A DNA stretch of 64,000 bases from Halomonas cerina (GCF_014192215.1 NZ_JACHXP010000005.1:1-64000); one strand, 5' to 3'. Positions 1 to 8,849 are shown, counted from the stretch's first letter. The notes: generated by a model not told the origin, from the sequence alone. Made by a program: numbers and translations.

Positions 1-1644
1 CGCGGCGTCTATGCCACCGGAGAGGTGCTGGCCGACGGTGCCGAGGCCGGCCGCCAGGCCGCCGCGGAGACCGGTTTCACGGCCGCCGAGCTCGCGCTGC
101 CCCAGGTCGCCGCGCGCCGCGACGGTGCGGCCTGCGCGCTCTATCAGGTGCCCCATGAGAAACCAACGCTGCGCGCCCCCAAGCAGTTCGTCGACCTGCA
201 GAACGACGTCACCGCGGCGGGCATCGAGCTGGCCACCCGCGAGGGCTTCGAGTCCATCGAGCACGTCAAGCGCTACACCGCCATGGGCTTCGGCACCGAC
301 CAGGGCAAGCTCGGCAACATCAACGGCATGGCCATCGCCGCCCGTTGCCTGGGCCGGACGATCCCCGAGGTCGGCACCACGGTGTTCCGCCCCAATTATA
401 CGCCGGTGACCTTCGGCGCCATCGTCGGCCGCCACTGCCGCGAGCTGTTCGACCCGGAGCGCTACACCGCCCTGCACCCGTGGCACGTGGAGAACGGCGC
501 CGAGTTCGAGGATGTGGGCCAGTGGAAGCGCCCCTGGTACTTCCCGCGCCAGGTCGATGGCAAGACCGAGACCCTGGATGAAGCGGTGGCCCGGGAGTGT
601 CTGGCCGTGCGTCAGGGGGTGGGCATCCTCGACGCCTCGACCCTGGGCAAGATCGATATCCAGGGGCCGGATGCCCGCGAGTTCCTGGGCCGCGTCTACA
701 CCAACAAGTGGGCCAAGCTGGAACCGGGGCGCGTACGCTACGGCTTGATGTGCAAGGACGATGGCATGCTGTTCGACGACGGCACCACCAGCTGCCTGGG
801 CGAGAACCACTTCCTGATGACCACCACCACCGGCGGTGCGGCCGGCGTGCTGGAGTGGCTGGAGCTGTGGCACCAGACCGAGTGGCCGGAGCTTCAGGTC
901 ACCTTCACCTCGGTGACCGACCACTGGGCGACCATCACCGTCACCGGGCCCGAGGCGCGCAAGCTGCTCGCCGAGGTGACGGACATCGATCTCGATCGCG
1001 ACAGTTTCAAGTTCATGGACTGGCGCGAGGGCAAGGTGGCCGAAGTGCCGGCGCGGGTGTTCCGGATCTCCTTCACCGGGGAGCTGGCCTACGAGATCAA
1101 CGTCCAGGCCAACTACGCCCTGCACGTGTGGAAGACGCTGTTCGAGCACGGGAAGAAGTATGACCTCACGCCCTACGGCACCGAGACCATGCACGTGCTG
1201 CGCGCCGAGAAGGGCCTGATCATCGCCGGCCAGGACACCGACGGCTCGGTGACCCCGGAGGACCTGGGCATGCAGTGGGCGGTCGGCTACGACAAGCCGT
1301 TCTCGTGGATCGGCCTGCGCGCCCTGTCGCGCCCCGACACCGTGCGCAAGGACCGCAAGCAGCTGGTGGGCCTCAAGCCCAAGGACCCCAAGGTGGTGCT
1401 GGAAGAGGGCGCACAGATCGTCTTCGATCCGAAGCATGCGATTCCCATGCCCATGGTCGGTCATGTGACCTCCAGCTACCACAGCGCCATTCTCGGTCAT
1501 GGCATCGCCCTGGCGGTGGTCAAGGGCGGGCATGAGCGGATGGGGCAGACGGTCTATCTGCCGATGGCCGACGGCCAGGTCCATGAGGCCGAGATCGTCA
1601 GCAATGTCTTCTACGATCCCAAGGGGGAGCGCCAGCATGTCTAA
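1..1644 (+). CDS. soxA: Sarcosine oxidase, alpha subunit (5' end outside window)
   Basis: Large subunit of heterotetrameric sarcosine oxidase, which oxidises sarcosine to glycine with release of H2O2 and transfer of the methyl carbon to tetrahydrofolate. The reading frame is open from base 1, so the N-terminal part, including the dinucleotide-binding domain, lies upstream of the window. What is visible (about 547 residues) is the end of the oxidoreductase part followed by a C-terminal GcvT-like, folate-binding aminomethyltransferase domain. The last codons overlap the start of soxG by 8 bases, which fits translational coupling. The beta and delta subunit genes are expected upstream, as is usual for this operon. 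The assignment is firm from the domain layout and neighbours. Confidence 0.93.
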   Translation, partial: RGVYATGEVLADGAEAGRQAAAETGFTAAELALPQVAARRDGAACALYQVPHEKPTLRAPKQFVDLQNDVTAAGIELATREGFESIEHVKRYTAMGFGTDQGKLGNINGMAIAARCLGRTIPEVGTTVFRPNYTPVTFGAIVGRHCRELFDPERYTALHPWHVENGAEFEDVGQWKRPWYFPRQVDGKTETLDEAVARECLAVRQGVGILDASTLGKIDIQGPDAREFLGRVYTNKWAKLEPGRVRYGLMCKDDGMLFDDGTTSCLGENHFLMTTTTGGAAGVLEWLELWHQTEWPELQVTFTSVTDHWATITVTGPEARKLLAEVTDIDLDRDSFKFMDWREGKVAEVPARVFRISFTGELAYEINVQANYALHVWKTLFEHGKKYDLTPYGTETMHVLRAEKGLIIAGQDTDGSVTPEDLGMQWAVGYDKPFSWIGLRALSRPDTVRKDRKQLVGLKPKDPKVVLEEGAQIVFDPKHAIPMPMVGHVTSSYHSAILGHGIALAVVKGGHERMGQTVYLPMADGQVHEAEIVSNVFYDPKGERQHV

Positions 1645-2287
1645 TTCGGTTGCCCAGAACGTCAGGACCTTCGACACCCGTCCCGAGGCGGCGGTGCCGG
1701 CCGAGTCGCCGCTGGCCTACGCCTACCAGCGCTCGGGGGCTCCGGTCCCCACCAACAGGAGCCGGGTGGTGCTGCGCGAGCGGCCCTTTCTCGGTCACCT
1801 GATCCTGCGCGGCGGGGCCATCGTGCTGGACGAGGCGGTGCGCGAGGTGCTGGGCATCACGCTGCCCGGCGAGCCCCAGGGCCTGGTGCTCGACGCCGAC
1901 GGCGAGCGTAGTGTCCAGTGGCTGTCGCCGGACGAGTGGCTGGTCATCGTGCCCGGCGGCGAGGAGTTCACCCTGGAGGCCAAGCTGCGCGAGGCGCTGG
2001 GCGATGCCCACTTCGCCATCACCGACGTCAGCGGCGGCCAGACCCTGGTCGAGCTCGAGGGCGAGGCCGCTCGGGAGCTGCTGATGAAGTCGGTGATCTA
2101 CGATGTGCACCCGCACCACTTCCCTGTGGGCAAGGGCGTGACCACGGTGTTCGCCAAGGCCACGGTGATCCTGCGCCGTCCCGGCGAGTCACGCTGGGAG
2201 CTGGTGGTGCGTCGCAGCTTCGCCGACTACACCTATCGTTGGCTGCTGGACGCCGGCGAGGAGTACGGCATCGGCGTCGAGCGCTGA
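1637..2287 (+). CDS. soxG: Sarcosine oxidase, gamma subunit
   Basis: Small gamma subunit (216 residues) of heterotetrameric sarcosine oxidase. The ATG at 1637 lies inside the end of soxA (8-base overlap) and gives a protein of the usual length for the family. The protein has the GcvT-related fold typical of SoxG, with the stretch LSPDEWLVI and a later DVSGGQTLVELEG segment. A GC-rich hairpin follows the gene, so this may be the end of the main sox transcript. Together with soxA it places the window in glycine betaine/sarcosine catabolism, a pathway common in halophiles that use betaine both as osmolyte and as carbon source. Confidence 0.92.
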   Translation: MSNSVAQNVRTFDTRPEAAVPAESPLAYAYQRSGAPVPTNRSRVVLRERPFLGHLILRGGAIVLDEAVREVLGITLPGEPQGLVLDADGERSVQWLSPDEWLVIVPGGEEFTLEAKLREALGDAHFAITDVSGGQTLVELEGEAARELLMKSVIYDVHPHHFPVGKGVTTVFAKATVILRRPGESRWELVVRRSFADYTYRWLLDAGEEYGIGVER

Positions 2288-2313
2288 GCCTGGCCTTTCG
2301 CAACTGCTATTAA

Positions 2314-2337
2314 CAGGCCGGGGTTCGCCCCGGCCTG
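2314..2337 (+). terminator. Hairpin between soxG and purU
   Basis: A perfect 10-bp stem (CAGGCCGGGG paired with CCCCGGCCTG) closes on a TTCG tetraloop. Only a weak T stretch follows, so it may be a partial terminator or an mRNA processing/stability element rather than a full stop. It lies 19 bases before the purU start and could lower purU expression relative to soxAG. Confidence 0.6.
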
Positions 2338-2355
2338 CTTCGTCAGGAGACACCC

Positions 2356-3243
2356 ATGAGCCCCATGAATCGTAGTGTCGATATGAGCGCCGATACCTGG
2401 ATCCTAACCGCCCAGTGCCCCAGCCGGCTGGGCACCGTCGACGTGGTCACCCGCTTCCTCAAGGAGAGCCGCTGCTATATCACCGAGCAGCAGTCCTTCG
2501 ATGACCGGCTAAGCGGGGGCTTCTTCATCCGCACAGAATTCCGCCCCGAGGACGATGGCTTCGATGCCGACGCCTTCCGTGCGGCCTTCGCCCCGCGGGC
2601 CGCCGAGTTCGCGATGAGCTTCGAGCTGACCGCCCCGGGGACGCGTCTGCCGGTGGTGATTATGGTCTCCAAGGCCGACCATTGCCTGAACGACCTGCTG
2701 TATCGCTACCGTACCGGCCAGCTGCCGATCAAGATCCGTGCGGTGATCTCCAACCACCCGGACCTGGAGCCGCTGGTGGCCTGGCATGATATTCCCTATC
2801 ACCATTTTCCGATCACCCCGGAGACCAAGCCCGAACAGGAGGCCCAGGTCTGGCAGGTGGTCCAGGAAACCGGCGCCGAGCTGGTGATCCTCGCCCGCTA
2901 CATGCAGGTGCTGTCCAGCGACATGTGCGAGAAGCTCGCCGGTCGGGCAATCAACATCCACCACTCGCTGCTGCCGGGTTTCAAGGGTGCCAAGCCCTAT
3001 CACCAGGCGTATGAGAAGGGCGTCAAGCTGGTCGGCGCCACCGCCCACTACATCAACGACGACCTGGACGAGGGACCGATCATCACCCAGGGGGTGGGGG
3101 CCGTCGGCCATGCCGACTACCCGGAGGACCTAGTGGCCAAGGGGCGTGATATCGAGCGCTTGACCCTGGCCCGGGCGGTGGCCCTGCACGTGGAACGACG
3201 CGTCTTTCTGCACGACAAGCGCACGGTCGTGTTCGATCGCTAA
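2356..3243 (+). CDS. purU: Formyltetrahydrofolate deformylase
   Basis: Hydrolyses 10-formyl-tetrahydrofolate to formate and tetrahydrofolate (295 residues). The first ~85 residues form an ACT-type regulatory domain (TAQCPSRLGTVDVVTRFL), and the rest is a formyltransferase-like catalytic domain. The expected catalytic residues are present: N200, H202 (NIHHSLLPGFKGAKPY) and D238 (DDLDEGPI). An AGGAGA ribosome-binding site precedes the ATG at 2356; a second ATG three codons later could also serve. Placed between soxG and sdaA, it probably recycles the folate one-carbon units released by sarcosine oxidase, a common arrangement in betaine degraders. Confidence 0.94.
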   Translation: MSPMNRSVDMSADTWILTAQCPSRLGTVDVVTRFLKESRCYITEQQSFDDRLSGGFFIRTEFRPEDDGFDADAFRAAFAPRAAEFAMSFELTAPGTRLPVVIMVSKADHCLNDLLYRYRTGQLPIKIRAVISNHPDLEPLVAWHDIPYHHFPITPETKPEQEAQVWQVVQETGAELVILARYMQVLSSDMCEKLAGRAINIHHSLLPGFKGAKPYHQAYEKGVKLVGATAHYINDDLDEGPIITQGVGAVGHADYPEDLVAKGRDIERLTLARAVALHVERRVFLHDKRTVVFDR

Positions 3244-3279
3244 CTCGACAACAACAAGTCATTGCCAAGGTGAAACAAC

Positions 3280-4659
3280 ATGTCAATCAGCGTTTTCGAC
3301 CTGTTCAAGATCGGCATCGGGCCCTCGAGCTCGCATACCGTGGGCCCCATGCAGGCGGCCTACGACTTCGTCGGTGAATTGAAGGCGCAGGACCTGCTGG
3401 AGCGCGTGACGCGCGTGGAGGTCCAGCTCTTCGGCTCCCTGTCGGCCACCGGTATCGGTCACGGCACCGACCAGGCCGTGATCATGGGCCTGATGGGCGA
3501 GCGGCCCGACCGGATCGACCCGGACATCATCGAGCCCTGCCTCGCGGAGCTGAAGGAAGCCGAGGCGCTGCGCCTGGATGCCCGGCACAGTGTCCCCTTT
3601 CTCTGGGCTCGCGACATGCAGCTGCTCGAGGAGAGCCTGCCGCGCCACCCCAACGCCATGCGCCTGATCGCCCACGGCGATGATGGCGAGCTCTACCGCA
3701 ACACCTACTACTCGGTGGGCGGTGGCTTCGTCATCGACGCGGCCCAGGCCGCCGAGGGCCAGCTGGATATCGATCACACCGAGCTGCCCTACGATTTCCA
3801 GACCGGCGCCGAGCTGCTGCGCATGTGCCGGGAGAGTGGCCTGCGCATCAGCGAGCTGATGCTGGAAAACGAGAAGGCCTGGCGCAGTGAAGAGGAGATT
3901 CGCGAAGGCCTGCTGGTGATCTGGGCGGCGATGCAGGCCTGCGTCAAGAAGGGCATGGAAGCCGAGGGCGTGCTGCCCGGCGGGCTCAACGTCAGGCGCC
4001 GCGCCAAGGCGCTGTATCAGCGCATGCTGGCCAGCAAGGATGACCACTCGCTGATCGCCTCCACGATGTCGGCCATGGACTGGGTCAACCTCTACGCCCT
4101 GGCGGTCAACGAGGAGAATGCCGCCGGCCGGCGCATGGTCACCGCCCCCACCAACGGCGCGGCGGGCATCATCCCGGCGGTGCTGCACTACTACATGCAG
4201 TTCAGCAAGGGCGCCAACGAGCGCGACGTGGTGGACTTCCTGCTCACTGCCGGCGCCGTGGGCATCCTGTGCAAGAAGAACGCTTCCATCTCCGGCGCCG
4301 AGGTGGGCTGCCAGGGCGAGGTGGGCTCGGCCTGTGCCATGGCCGCGGCGGGGCTGACCGAAGTGATGGGCGGCAGCGTGGGGCAGGTGGAGAACGCCGC
4401 CGAGATCGGCCTGGAGCACAACCTGGGGCTGACCTGCGACCCGGTGGGTGGGCTGGTGCAGGTGCCCTGCATCGAGCGCAATGCCATCGCCTCGGTCAAG
4501 GCGATCAATGCCGCCCAGATGGCCCTGCGCGGCGACGGCGAGCACTTCATCTCCCTGGACAAGGTGATCCGCACCATGCGGGATACCGGCGCCGACATGC
4601 AGGAGAAGTACAAGGAGACCTCGAAGGGGGGGCTTGCCGTCAACACTATCGAGTGCTGA
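3280..4659 (+). CDS. sdaA: L-serine dehydratase, iron-sulfur type
   Basis: Converts L-serine to pyruvate and ammonia (459 residues, single-chain type). The N-terminal signature [16 protein letters not shown] and the C-terminal [4Fe-4S] ligands are clear: cysteines at 344, 386 and 397 match the known ligand spacing of the Legionella enzyme, within [14 protein letters not shown] and [13 protein letters not shown] Shine-Dalgarno-like AAGGTG precedes the ATG. Downstream of soxAG and purU it completes a route from sarcosine through glycine and serine (via a serine hydroxymethyltransferase encoded elsewhere) to pyruvate. Its 3' end overlaps the convergent hipB gene by 14 bases. The family has isozymes, so the symbol could equally be sdaB. 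Confidence 0.93.
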   Translation: MSISVFDLFKIGIGPSSSHTVGPMQAAYDFVGELKAQDLLERVTRVEVQLFGSLSATGIGHGTDQAVIMGLMGERPDRIDPDIIEPCLAELKEAEALRLDARHSVPFLWARDMQLLEESLPRHPNAMRLIAHGDDGELYRNTYYSVGGGFVIDAAQAAEGQLDIDHTELPYDFQTGAELLRMCRESGLRISELMLENEKAWRSEEEIREGLLVIWAAMQACVKKGMEAEGVLPGGLNVRRRAKALYQRMLASKDDHSLIASTMSAMDWVNLYALAVNEENAAGRRMVTAPTNGAAGIIPAVLHYYMQFSKGANERDVVDFLLTAGAVGILCKKNASISGAEVGCQGEVGSACAMAAAGLTEVMGGSVGQVENAAEIGLEHNLGLTCDPVGGLVQVPCIERNAIASVKAINAAQMALRGDGEHFISLDKVIRTMRDTGADMQEKYKETSKGGLAVNTIEC

Positions 4660-4981
4660 CCTCCCTTCTCGGTTCGGCCGCTTTGCCCAGCCGAGCCAGC
4701 AGGTCGGCCTGGCGCGGTACCAGGCCGACCTTCAGCCCCAGCGGACGAAAGACCCGGTTCATGCTGGCCGTGGAGAAACTGCCGGCATCGCGTTCGATAT
4801 CCGAGAGGGTGCGGCGGCTGACCCCGACCAGAGCCGCATAGTCACTCTGCGACAGGCCCAGCACTTCGCGACGCAGGGTGCGCAGCACCTGGCCCTCGGT
4901 GGTCTCGCCGCGCAACAGCCGCCCCAGCTGGTTCAGCAGTGCGGCTTCCCGCGCCTCGGGCGTCAGTGTCCTGGGCTTCAT
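4646..4981 (-). CDS. hipB: HipB-like antitoxin / XRE-family repressor
   Basis: A 111-residue protein with a helix-turn-helix of the XRE type ([22 protein letters not shown], about residues 42-63). The following segment contains the [18 protein letters not shown] pattern typical of HipB-like proteins. It starts inside the stop codon of hipA (ATGA, 4-base overlap), so the two are translationally coupled. It is expected to bind HipA and repress the operon. The gene order is unusual, since the antitoxin normally precedes the toxin. Its 3' end runs 14 bases into the convergent sdaA gene. The symbol is by family resemblance and context. Confidence 0.82.
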   Translation of the reverse strand: MKPRTLTPEAREAALLNQLGRLLRGETTEGQVLRTLRREVLGLSQSDYAALVGVSRRTLSDIERDAGSFSTASMNRVFRPLGLKVGLVPRQADLLARLGKAAEPRREVSTR

Positions 4982-6318
4982 ACCAGTCCCCAGCGTGCCA
5001 GCCGGCGATCGAGGTCCCTCAGGCCCACCGCCGGCATGGTCAGGATCCGCTCCGGCACGCCGCGCCGGACAAGCCGCTCCTGCAGCCCGTGCAGGTGCTG
5101 GCCGAGATCACGCAGTTCGGCCATCAGGCGCGCCGGGGGGACCAGCTCGCCGAGCGCCTCGGCAATGGCGGGCCAGTCGAAGTCACCGCCCTGCTCAAAT
5201 GGCACGCCCCATTGGGTGGTGCGCGTGACCCCTTCCGGGTCGGCCTTCATGGGGGCGAAATCGTAGACGGGGGCATGCCAGATCCCCTCGGGACGCTTCA
5301 GCAGGGCGGCGTTGCGGCCGTGATTGTCGGAATTGCCGAAGGCCACGTTGAGCAGGTCGCGCTTCACCCATTCGATGACGAAGGCCTCCCGATCGAAGGC
5401 TTCGCCCAGTTCGCGCACCCGATGCTGCCGGTCGAGCAGCGCCGCCAGGCGGCGAATCACCGGCAGATGGCGCAGGTGGGTGCCGGGCGGCGCACCTAGC
5501 AGGGCATAGACCGACTCGAGGCCGAATCGGCACCAACCGTCGCCTCGCCACTCGACGTCGAACCGGGGCAGCCACAGCGAGGGATAGCGCTCGCCTTCGA
5601 TCAAGGCCAGGCCGTCGGTGGCGATGGTCTCGACGCCAAGCGCGGCAAGCTCAAGGTAGTAGTGGTATTCGGCGCGCAGGATGTCGCAGTCGTCGGCGCT
5701 GCGCCGGCCTCGCGGAAACTTCACCAGATAATGGGCGTCGGGATTGCCCGGGTCGTCCTGCCAGGTATCGATCCACACCTCATCCTCGGGTGTGCGACGC
5801 ACCAACAGCTTCGGCGCTTCGCCGCCGGCGCCGGTAGCCCCGCCGCTGGCGGCGCCCATCTGCTGAGCATATTCCAGAAAGTCGGTATGGCGCTCGATGA
5901 CATCCACCATCGGGAAGCGTCGCGTCCCCAGGCTTGCGGTGTGCGCCGGCACCGCCTCGCGCAGGCGCAGGTTACCGACCGGCGCGATGGTGCCGTGGCG
6001 CAGCAGCGGCGCATCCTGCTCGGCCGAAGAAAGAGCCTGAAGGCCCAGGTGCTGCACCCAGTAGCGGCGGCCGGCGCCGGCCGGCATGATGTCCTCGAGG
6101 AAACCGAACCAGCGCTCGCCGTGGTGGGTCAGCATCAGCTCCACGGGAAGCATCAGACTGCAGGCGTGCTCGTCGTCTCGGAACATCCACTCCAGGGCAT
6201 AGTCCTGCAGATAGCCGAGCCTGGCCGGGCCCTGTATACCCCGCTCGGGATCCGGCAGTTCCAGACGCGCCGCGTCCTGCCATTCGCCGCCCAGATGGAT
6301 CTGGATGGTAAGATGCAT
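4978..6318 (-). CDS. hipA: HipA-like serine/threonine kinase toxin
   Basis: Toxin of a type II toxin-antitoxin pair (446 residues). In Escherichia coli HipA phosphorylates glutamyl-tRNA synthetase and promotes persistence; the target here is unknown. The kinase features are visible: a glycine-rich loop before EAPKLLVRR, an ATP-binding lysine in HYLVKFP (K200), the catalytic-loop motif FGNSDNHGRN (D331) and a metal-binding D353 in PVYDFAP. It is the first gene of a two-gene transcript, with hipB downstream. An AT-rich promoter region with a TATAAT box and repeated palindromic half-sites lies directly upstream. Catalytic residues look intact, so the toxin is probably active. Confidence 0.88.
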   Translation of the reverse strand: MHLTIQIHLGGEWQDAARLELPDPERGIQGPARLGYLQDYALEWMFRDDEHACSLMLPVELMLTHHGERWFGFLEDIMPAGAGRRYWVQHLGLQALSSAEQDAPLLRHGTIAPVGNLRLREAVPAHTASLGTRRFPMVDVIERHTDFLEYAQQMGAASGGATGAGGEAPKLLVRRTPEDEVWIDTWQDDPGNPDAHYLVKFPRGRRSADDCDILRAEYHYYLELAALGVETIATDGLALIEGERYPSLWLPRFDVEWRGDGWCRFGLESVYALLGAPPGTHLRHLPVIRRLAALLDRQHRVRELGEAFDREAFVIEWVKRDLLNVAFGNSDNHGRNAALLKRPEGIWHAPVYDFAPMKADPEGVTRTTQWGVPFEQGGDFDWPAIAEALGELVPPARLMAELRDLGQHLHGLQERLVRRGVPERILTMPAVGLRDLDRRLARWGLV

Positions 6319-6324
6319 CGCGAC

Positions 6325-6432
6325 TGCTCATGTGAAAAAAGCTGCTCACATTATAGGAAAGATCGGATTTTTTGGGAAAAAAATTGCGCATAATAGGCAT
6401 ATAGTGAGCACTTTTGCGCAATTATTTGCGCA
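6325..6432 (-). promoter_or_regulatory. Promoter and putative HipB operators upstream of hipA
   Basis: On the minus strand a consensus -10 box TATAAT lies at 6350-6355, with a weak -35-like TTCCCA at about 6373-6378. TGCTCA half-sites occur at 6325-6330 and 6343-6348, and the inverted form TGAGCA at 6405-6410. Three copies of the self-complementary TGCGCA follow (6385, 6415, 6427). The region is much richer in A/T than its surroundings. These repeats flank the -10 box and are plausible autoregulatory sites; binding is inferred, not shown. Confidence 0.5.
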
Positions 6433-6623
6433 TCCATGAACGTACCATAACCCCAGAGACTGCGATCGGCAAATCCGCAAGCGGCCTCGGCATCGGTGTA
6501 GCGCACTACCAGTCGTTGCAAGAGACAGGGTGGCCACAAGCAAAGAAAGGCTCTTCGCAAATCAGCGTGAAGTCACTGCACGGCCCGGTTCGCATGGTGG
6601 GAGCGTTGCTTGCAGCGCGATAT

Positions 6624-6955
6624 TGGAGTTACCCCGATTCGGTGGACGGTGAACAGCTTTAGCTCGAGGCAGCCGCATTCTGTCTCTCGAACTGCACCGG
6701 ACTGGCATAGCCGATCGCGGAGTGGCGACGGTGTGGGTTGTACCAGCCCTCGATGAACGCGAAGACGGCCCGCTGCGCTTCCGATGGCGTGGCGAACCGC
6801 CGTCTATCCAGCAGCTCGCATTCCAGGGTGGCGAAGAAGCTCTCCGCCATGGAGTTATCGTAGCAATCTCCAACCGACCCCATCGATGGCCGCACGCCGG
6901 CCTGCTCGCAGCGCTCACCGAACGCGATGGAGGTGTATTGGGCGGATTCAATCGG
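6624..6955 (-). pseudogene. IS3-family transposase (OrfB) 3' remnant
   Basis: Only about the last 95 residues of an IS3-family DDE transposase are left. The tell-tale text is AQYTSIAFGERC, then MGSVGDCYDNSMAESFFATL, then WYNPHRRHSAIGY, reading on the minus strand to a stop at 6659. A terminal inverted-repeat-like end (TGGAGTTACCCCGATTCGGT) begins at about 6624. The other end of the element is missing, and the remnant stops a few bases from the stop codon of the neighbouring HNH gene. It cannot be active. The breakpoint near 6945-6960 is approximate because the frame becomes unclear there. Confidence 0.85.
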
Positions 6956-6960
6956 TCGTC

Positions 6961-8127
6961 TCAGCGGCTGCGCCGAAGCAGGTCTACCAATTTTTCCGGG
7001 CGATCCAGTGCCAGTTGCACTCTGTAGACACGCCAGCCCTGTTCCTTGGCGGAAATGGCATCCGCCTCACTAATGGCGATGCCGATCTGCTGACTTGGCC
7101 AGGCCAGCTCCAGGTTGGCGATGATCGCATCTCGCCCATCCTGAATGTCCAGCCCCACCTTGGGGAGTGGAGCACGTTTAGCTTCGAGGTGGTGCAGCAG
7201 GCCATTGAGGCCTGGATCCGCCAGACGAAATACCTCTCGCCAGTCAGGTGCCTCAGCACGTTGCTGCTCCTGGCGTAAATGGGCGATCTCCTGCCGGATA
7301 CGATGTGGAACAGCCATGTGGTAATGCCCAGGCTCCTTGCTATGACAGTCTGCGCACAGCGCCTTGAGGTTATGCTCGGCATTGTCGCTGCGTACGCCAT
7401 TGATGTGGTGGGTATGCAGAAGATAGGGGCGACGGGAGAAGTTCACGCCGCAGTTCTCGCAGGTATGCCGGCGCGACTCGCGATAACGGCGCGAGACCTC
7501 TGCCCAGTCCTCACTGTAGTGCTCTGGGGCACCAGCCTCGCGAGACGGATGATAAGGAAAAAAGGACTCGTACTGCTGGAAAAACTTTACGAAGGAAAAA
7601 TTGGTGAAGGCGGCATAGTTTCCAGGGGTGCCATAGCCCTCGTAATTGAGTTTGCGCAGGCAGTACTTGCAAACCTTAAGGTCGGTGGTAGCTGACTCTT
7701 CCCGCCAGCCAAGCATTTTCCCGGTAATTCGGAACTGCTCGCTGTGATCACGCGTGACCACGTAGCGCTCGAAGCGACCTGAGTCACGCATCTTCTCCAG
7801 TGTCTGGCAGAAGGACAGATGTACTCTGTTGCCAACTTTTCCATCCAAGCGGGCTGCATCAAAGCGCGCACGATGATCCTGGATGTAAAGCAGTACCTGC
7901 TGCCCCTGCCATGTCAACAGGTTGTTGTCGATACCGACCTGCCCCAGGTCAGTCAGCTCCATGCCGCCTTCGGGAATCACGAGCTCCGGCGGCGGCGCGG
8001 TATTCACCGTGATGTCCTTTCTCACCAAGGGCGCATTGGCTGTCTTGAAGCTCAAGTCGATCTGTATTGGCGGCCCCATACGGTTAGCTGCGGCACGCAG
8101 GGCGCTGAAGTCCACCAAGAGCTTCAT
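6961..8127 (-). CDS. zorE: HNH nuclease of a Zorya type II-like system (ZorE-like)
   Basis: A 388-residue protein encoded last in the zor operon; its start overlaps the zorB stop by 4 bases. An HNH-type core is clear: CENCG (C223, C226), the HTHH stretch at 238-241, N253, and CADCH (C258, C261, H262). Paired cysteines bind a structural zinc and the His/Asn residues cleave DNA. A second CxxC (C153, C156) lies upstream. The last ~70 residues contain ELAWPSQQIGIAIS and GWRVYRVQ, which loosely recall restriction-endonuclease-like folds, but I cannot assign this part. In described type II Zorya, ZorE is the HNH effector acting with the ZorAB motor. The name rests on context and the HNH core; identity to known ZorE was not tested. 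Confidence 0.78.
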   Translation of the reverse strand: MKLLVDFSALRAAANRMGPPIQIDLSFKTANAPLVRKDITVNTAPPPELVIPEGGMELTDLGQVGIDNNLLTWQGQQVLLYIQDHRARFDAARLDGKVGNRVHLSFCQTLEKMRDSGRFERYVVTRDHSEQFRITGKMLGWREESATTDLKVCKYCLRKLNYEGYGTPGNYAAFTNFSFVKFFQQYESFFPYHPSREAGAPEHYSEDWAEVSRRYRESRRHTCENCGVNFSRRPYLLHTHHINGVRSDNAEHNLKALCADCHSKEPGHYHMAVPHRIRQEIAHLRQEQQRAEAPDWREVFRLADPGLNGLLHHLEAKRAPLPKVGLDIQDGRDAIIANLELAWPSQQIGIAISEADAISAKEQGWRVYRVQLALDRPEKLVDLLRRSR

Positions 8128-8849
8128 GAGTCTACCTCGGAGAGGATCTCACGGATCTGACTTTCAGCGTTGGTCAGGATGCGGAAGCTGACGCGGCGCG
8201 AACGCTCATGATCTTCCTCTCCATTCTCCCCGATGACCGGGTGCGAGGAGGAGAAACCTACTGCTGCGGTGGTCTTCTTCACCCAGCCTTTTTCGACTTG
8301 GGTTTCTGGTAGCCCATACAGGTAGCTCAGTACAGAGCGAGTGCGACCCTGGGAGAGCTCCATGTTATGGAAGTAGGCTTCATCCTCGTTTACGTGACGA
8401 TTCCACAGGCTAGAGGTATGCCCCTCGATGCGTACCTCATCGATGGAATCACGAAAAGGCACCAGCACTTCGAGATAGCGCGGGTAGAAGTCGCCCAGGA
8501 TGCTCTGGAAGCGCGAACGTAGCTCGGTCGATCCGGTGTCAAAGAGTACTTCCGGCGACTTGAAAGTTAGGGCCAGAGTGTCGGCGTCGATGTCGGCTTC
8601 CCAGGCTTCCAGGTCATCCGCGAACTCCTCCATCAGTGCCTGATAGATGGCGACCTGGGTATCCTGGTAGGCCTTGGCGACCTGGGTGACGCGATCACGC
8701 TCCTTGAGAGCATGCTGCATCAGGGCGATGGAGATCAGCAAAAAGACCATCATCAGCCCCGCCATCAGGTCCGAGACGCTCAACCAATGGTGTTCTTCCT
8801 CGTTGCCGGTCGCGCTGCCATGGCCGAATAAGGCATGCATGCGGCTCAT
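8124..8849 (-). CDS. zorB: ZorB: MotB/OmpA-like stator subunit of Zorya
   Basis: A 241-residue inner-membrane protein with one N-terminal transmembrane helix (about 24-45, starting SVSDLMAGLMMVFLL) carrying the MotB-type aspartate D27 expected to carry ions. A periplasmic OmpA-like peptidoglycan-binding domain follows, with VLFDTGSTEL, RIEGHTSS, ELSQGRTRSVLSYL and a closing RSRRVSFRI. This is the architecture of MotB, ExbD-like proteins and ZorB. It is translationally coupled to both neighbours (4-base overlaps on each side). It should anchor the ZorA ring to the cell wall, forming an ion-driven motor in the inner membrane. Confidence 0.85.
   Translation of the reverse strand: MSRMHALFGHGSATGNEEEHHWLSVSDLMAGLMMVFLLISIALMQHALKERDRVTQVAKAYQDTQVAIYQALMEEFADDLEAWEADIDADTLALTFKSPEVLFDTGSTELRSRFQSILGDFYPRYLEVLVPFRDSIDEVRIEGHTSSLWNRHVNEDEAYFHNMELSQGRTRSVLSYLYGLPETQVEKGWVKKTTAAVGFSSSHPVIGENGEEDHERSRRVSFRILTNAESQIREILSEVDS

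Noticed and set aside
3283..4545. Long open frame opposite sdaA (420 codons)
   Set aside because: Histidine/glycine/alanine-biased shadow of a well-supported gene; such antisense frames are common in this high-GC DNA.
6414..6662. 82-residue frame between hipA and the IS3 remnant
   Set aside because: Spans the putative operator region and runs into the IS3 end, with no ribosome-binding site or family similarity.
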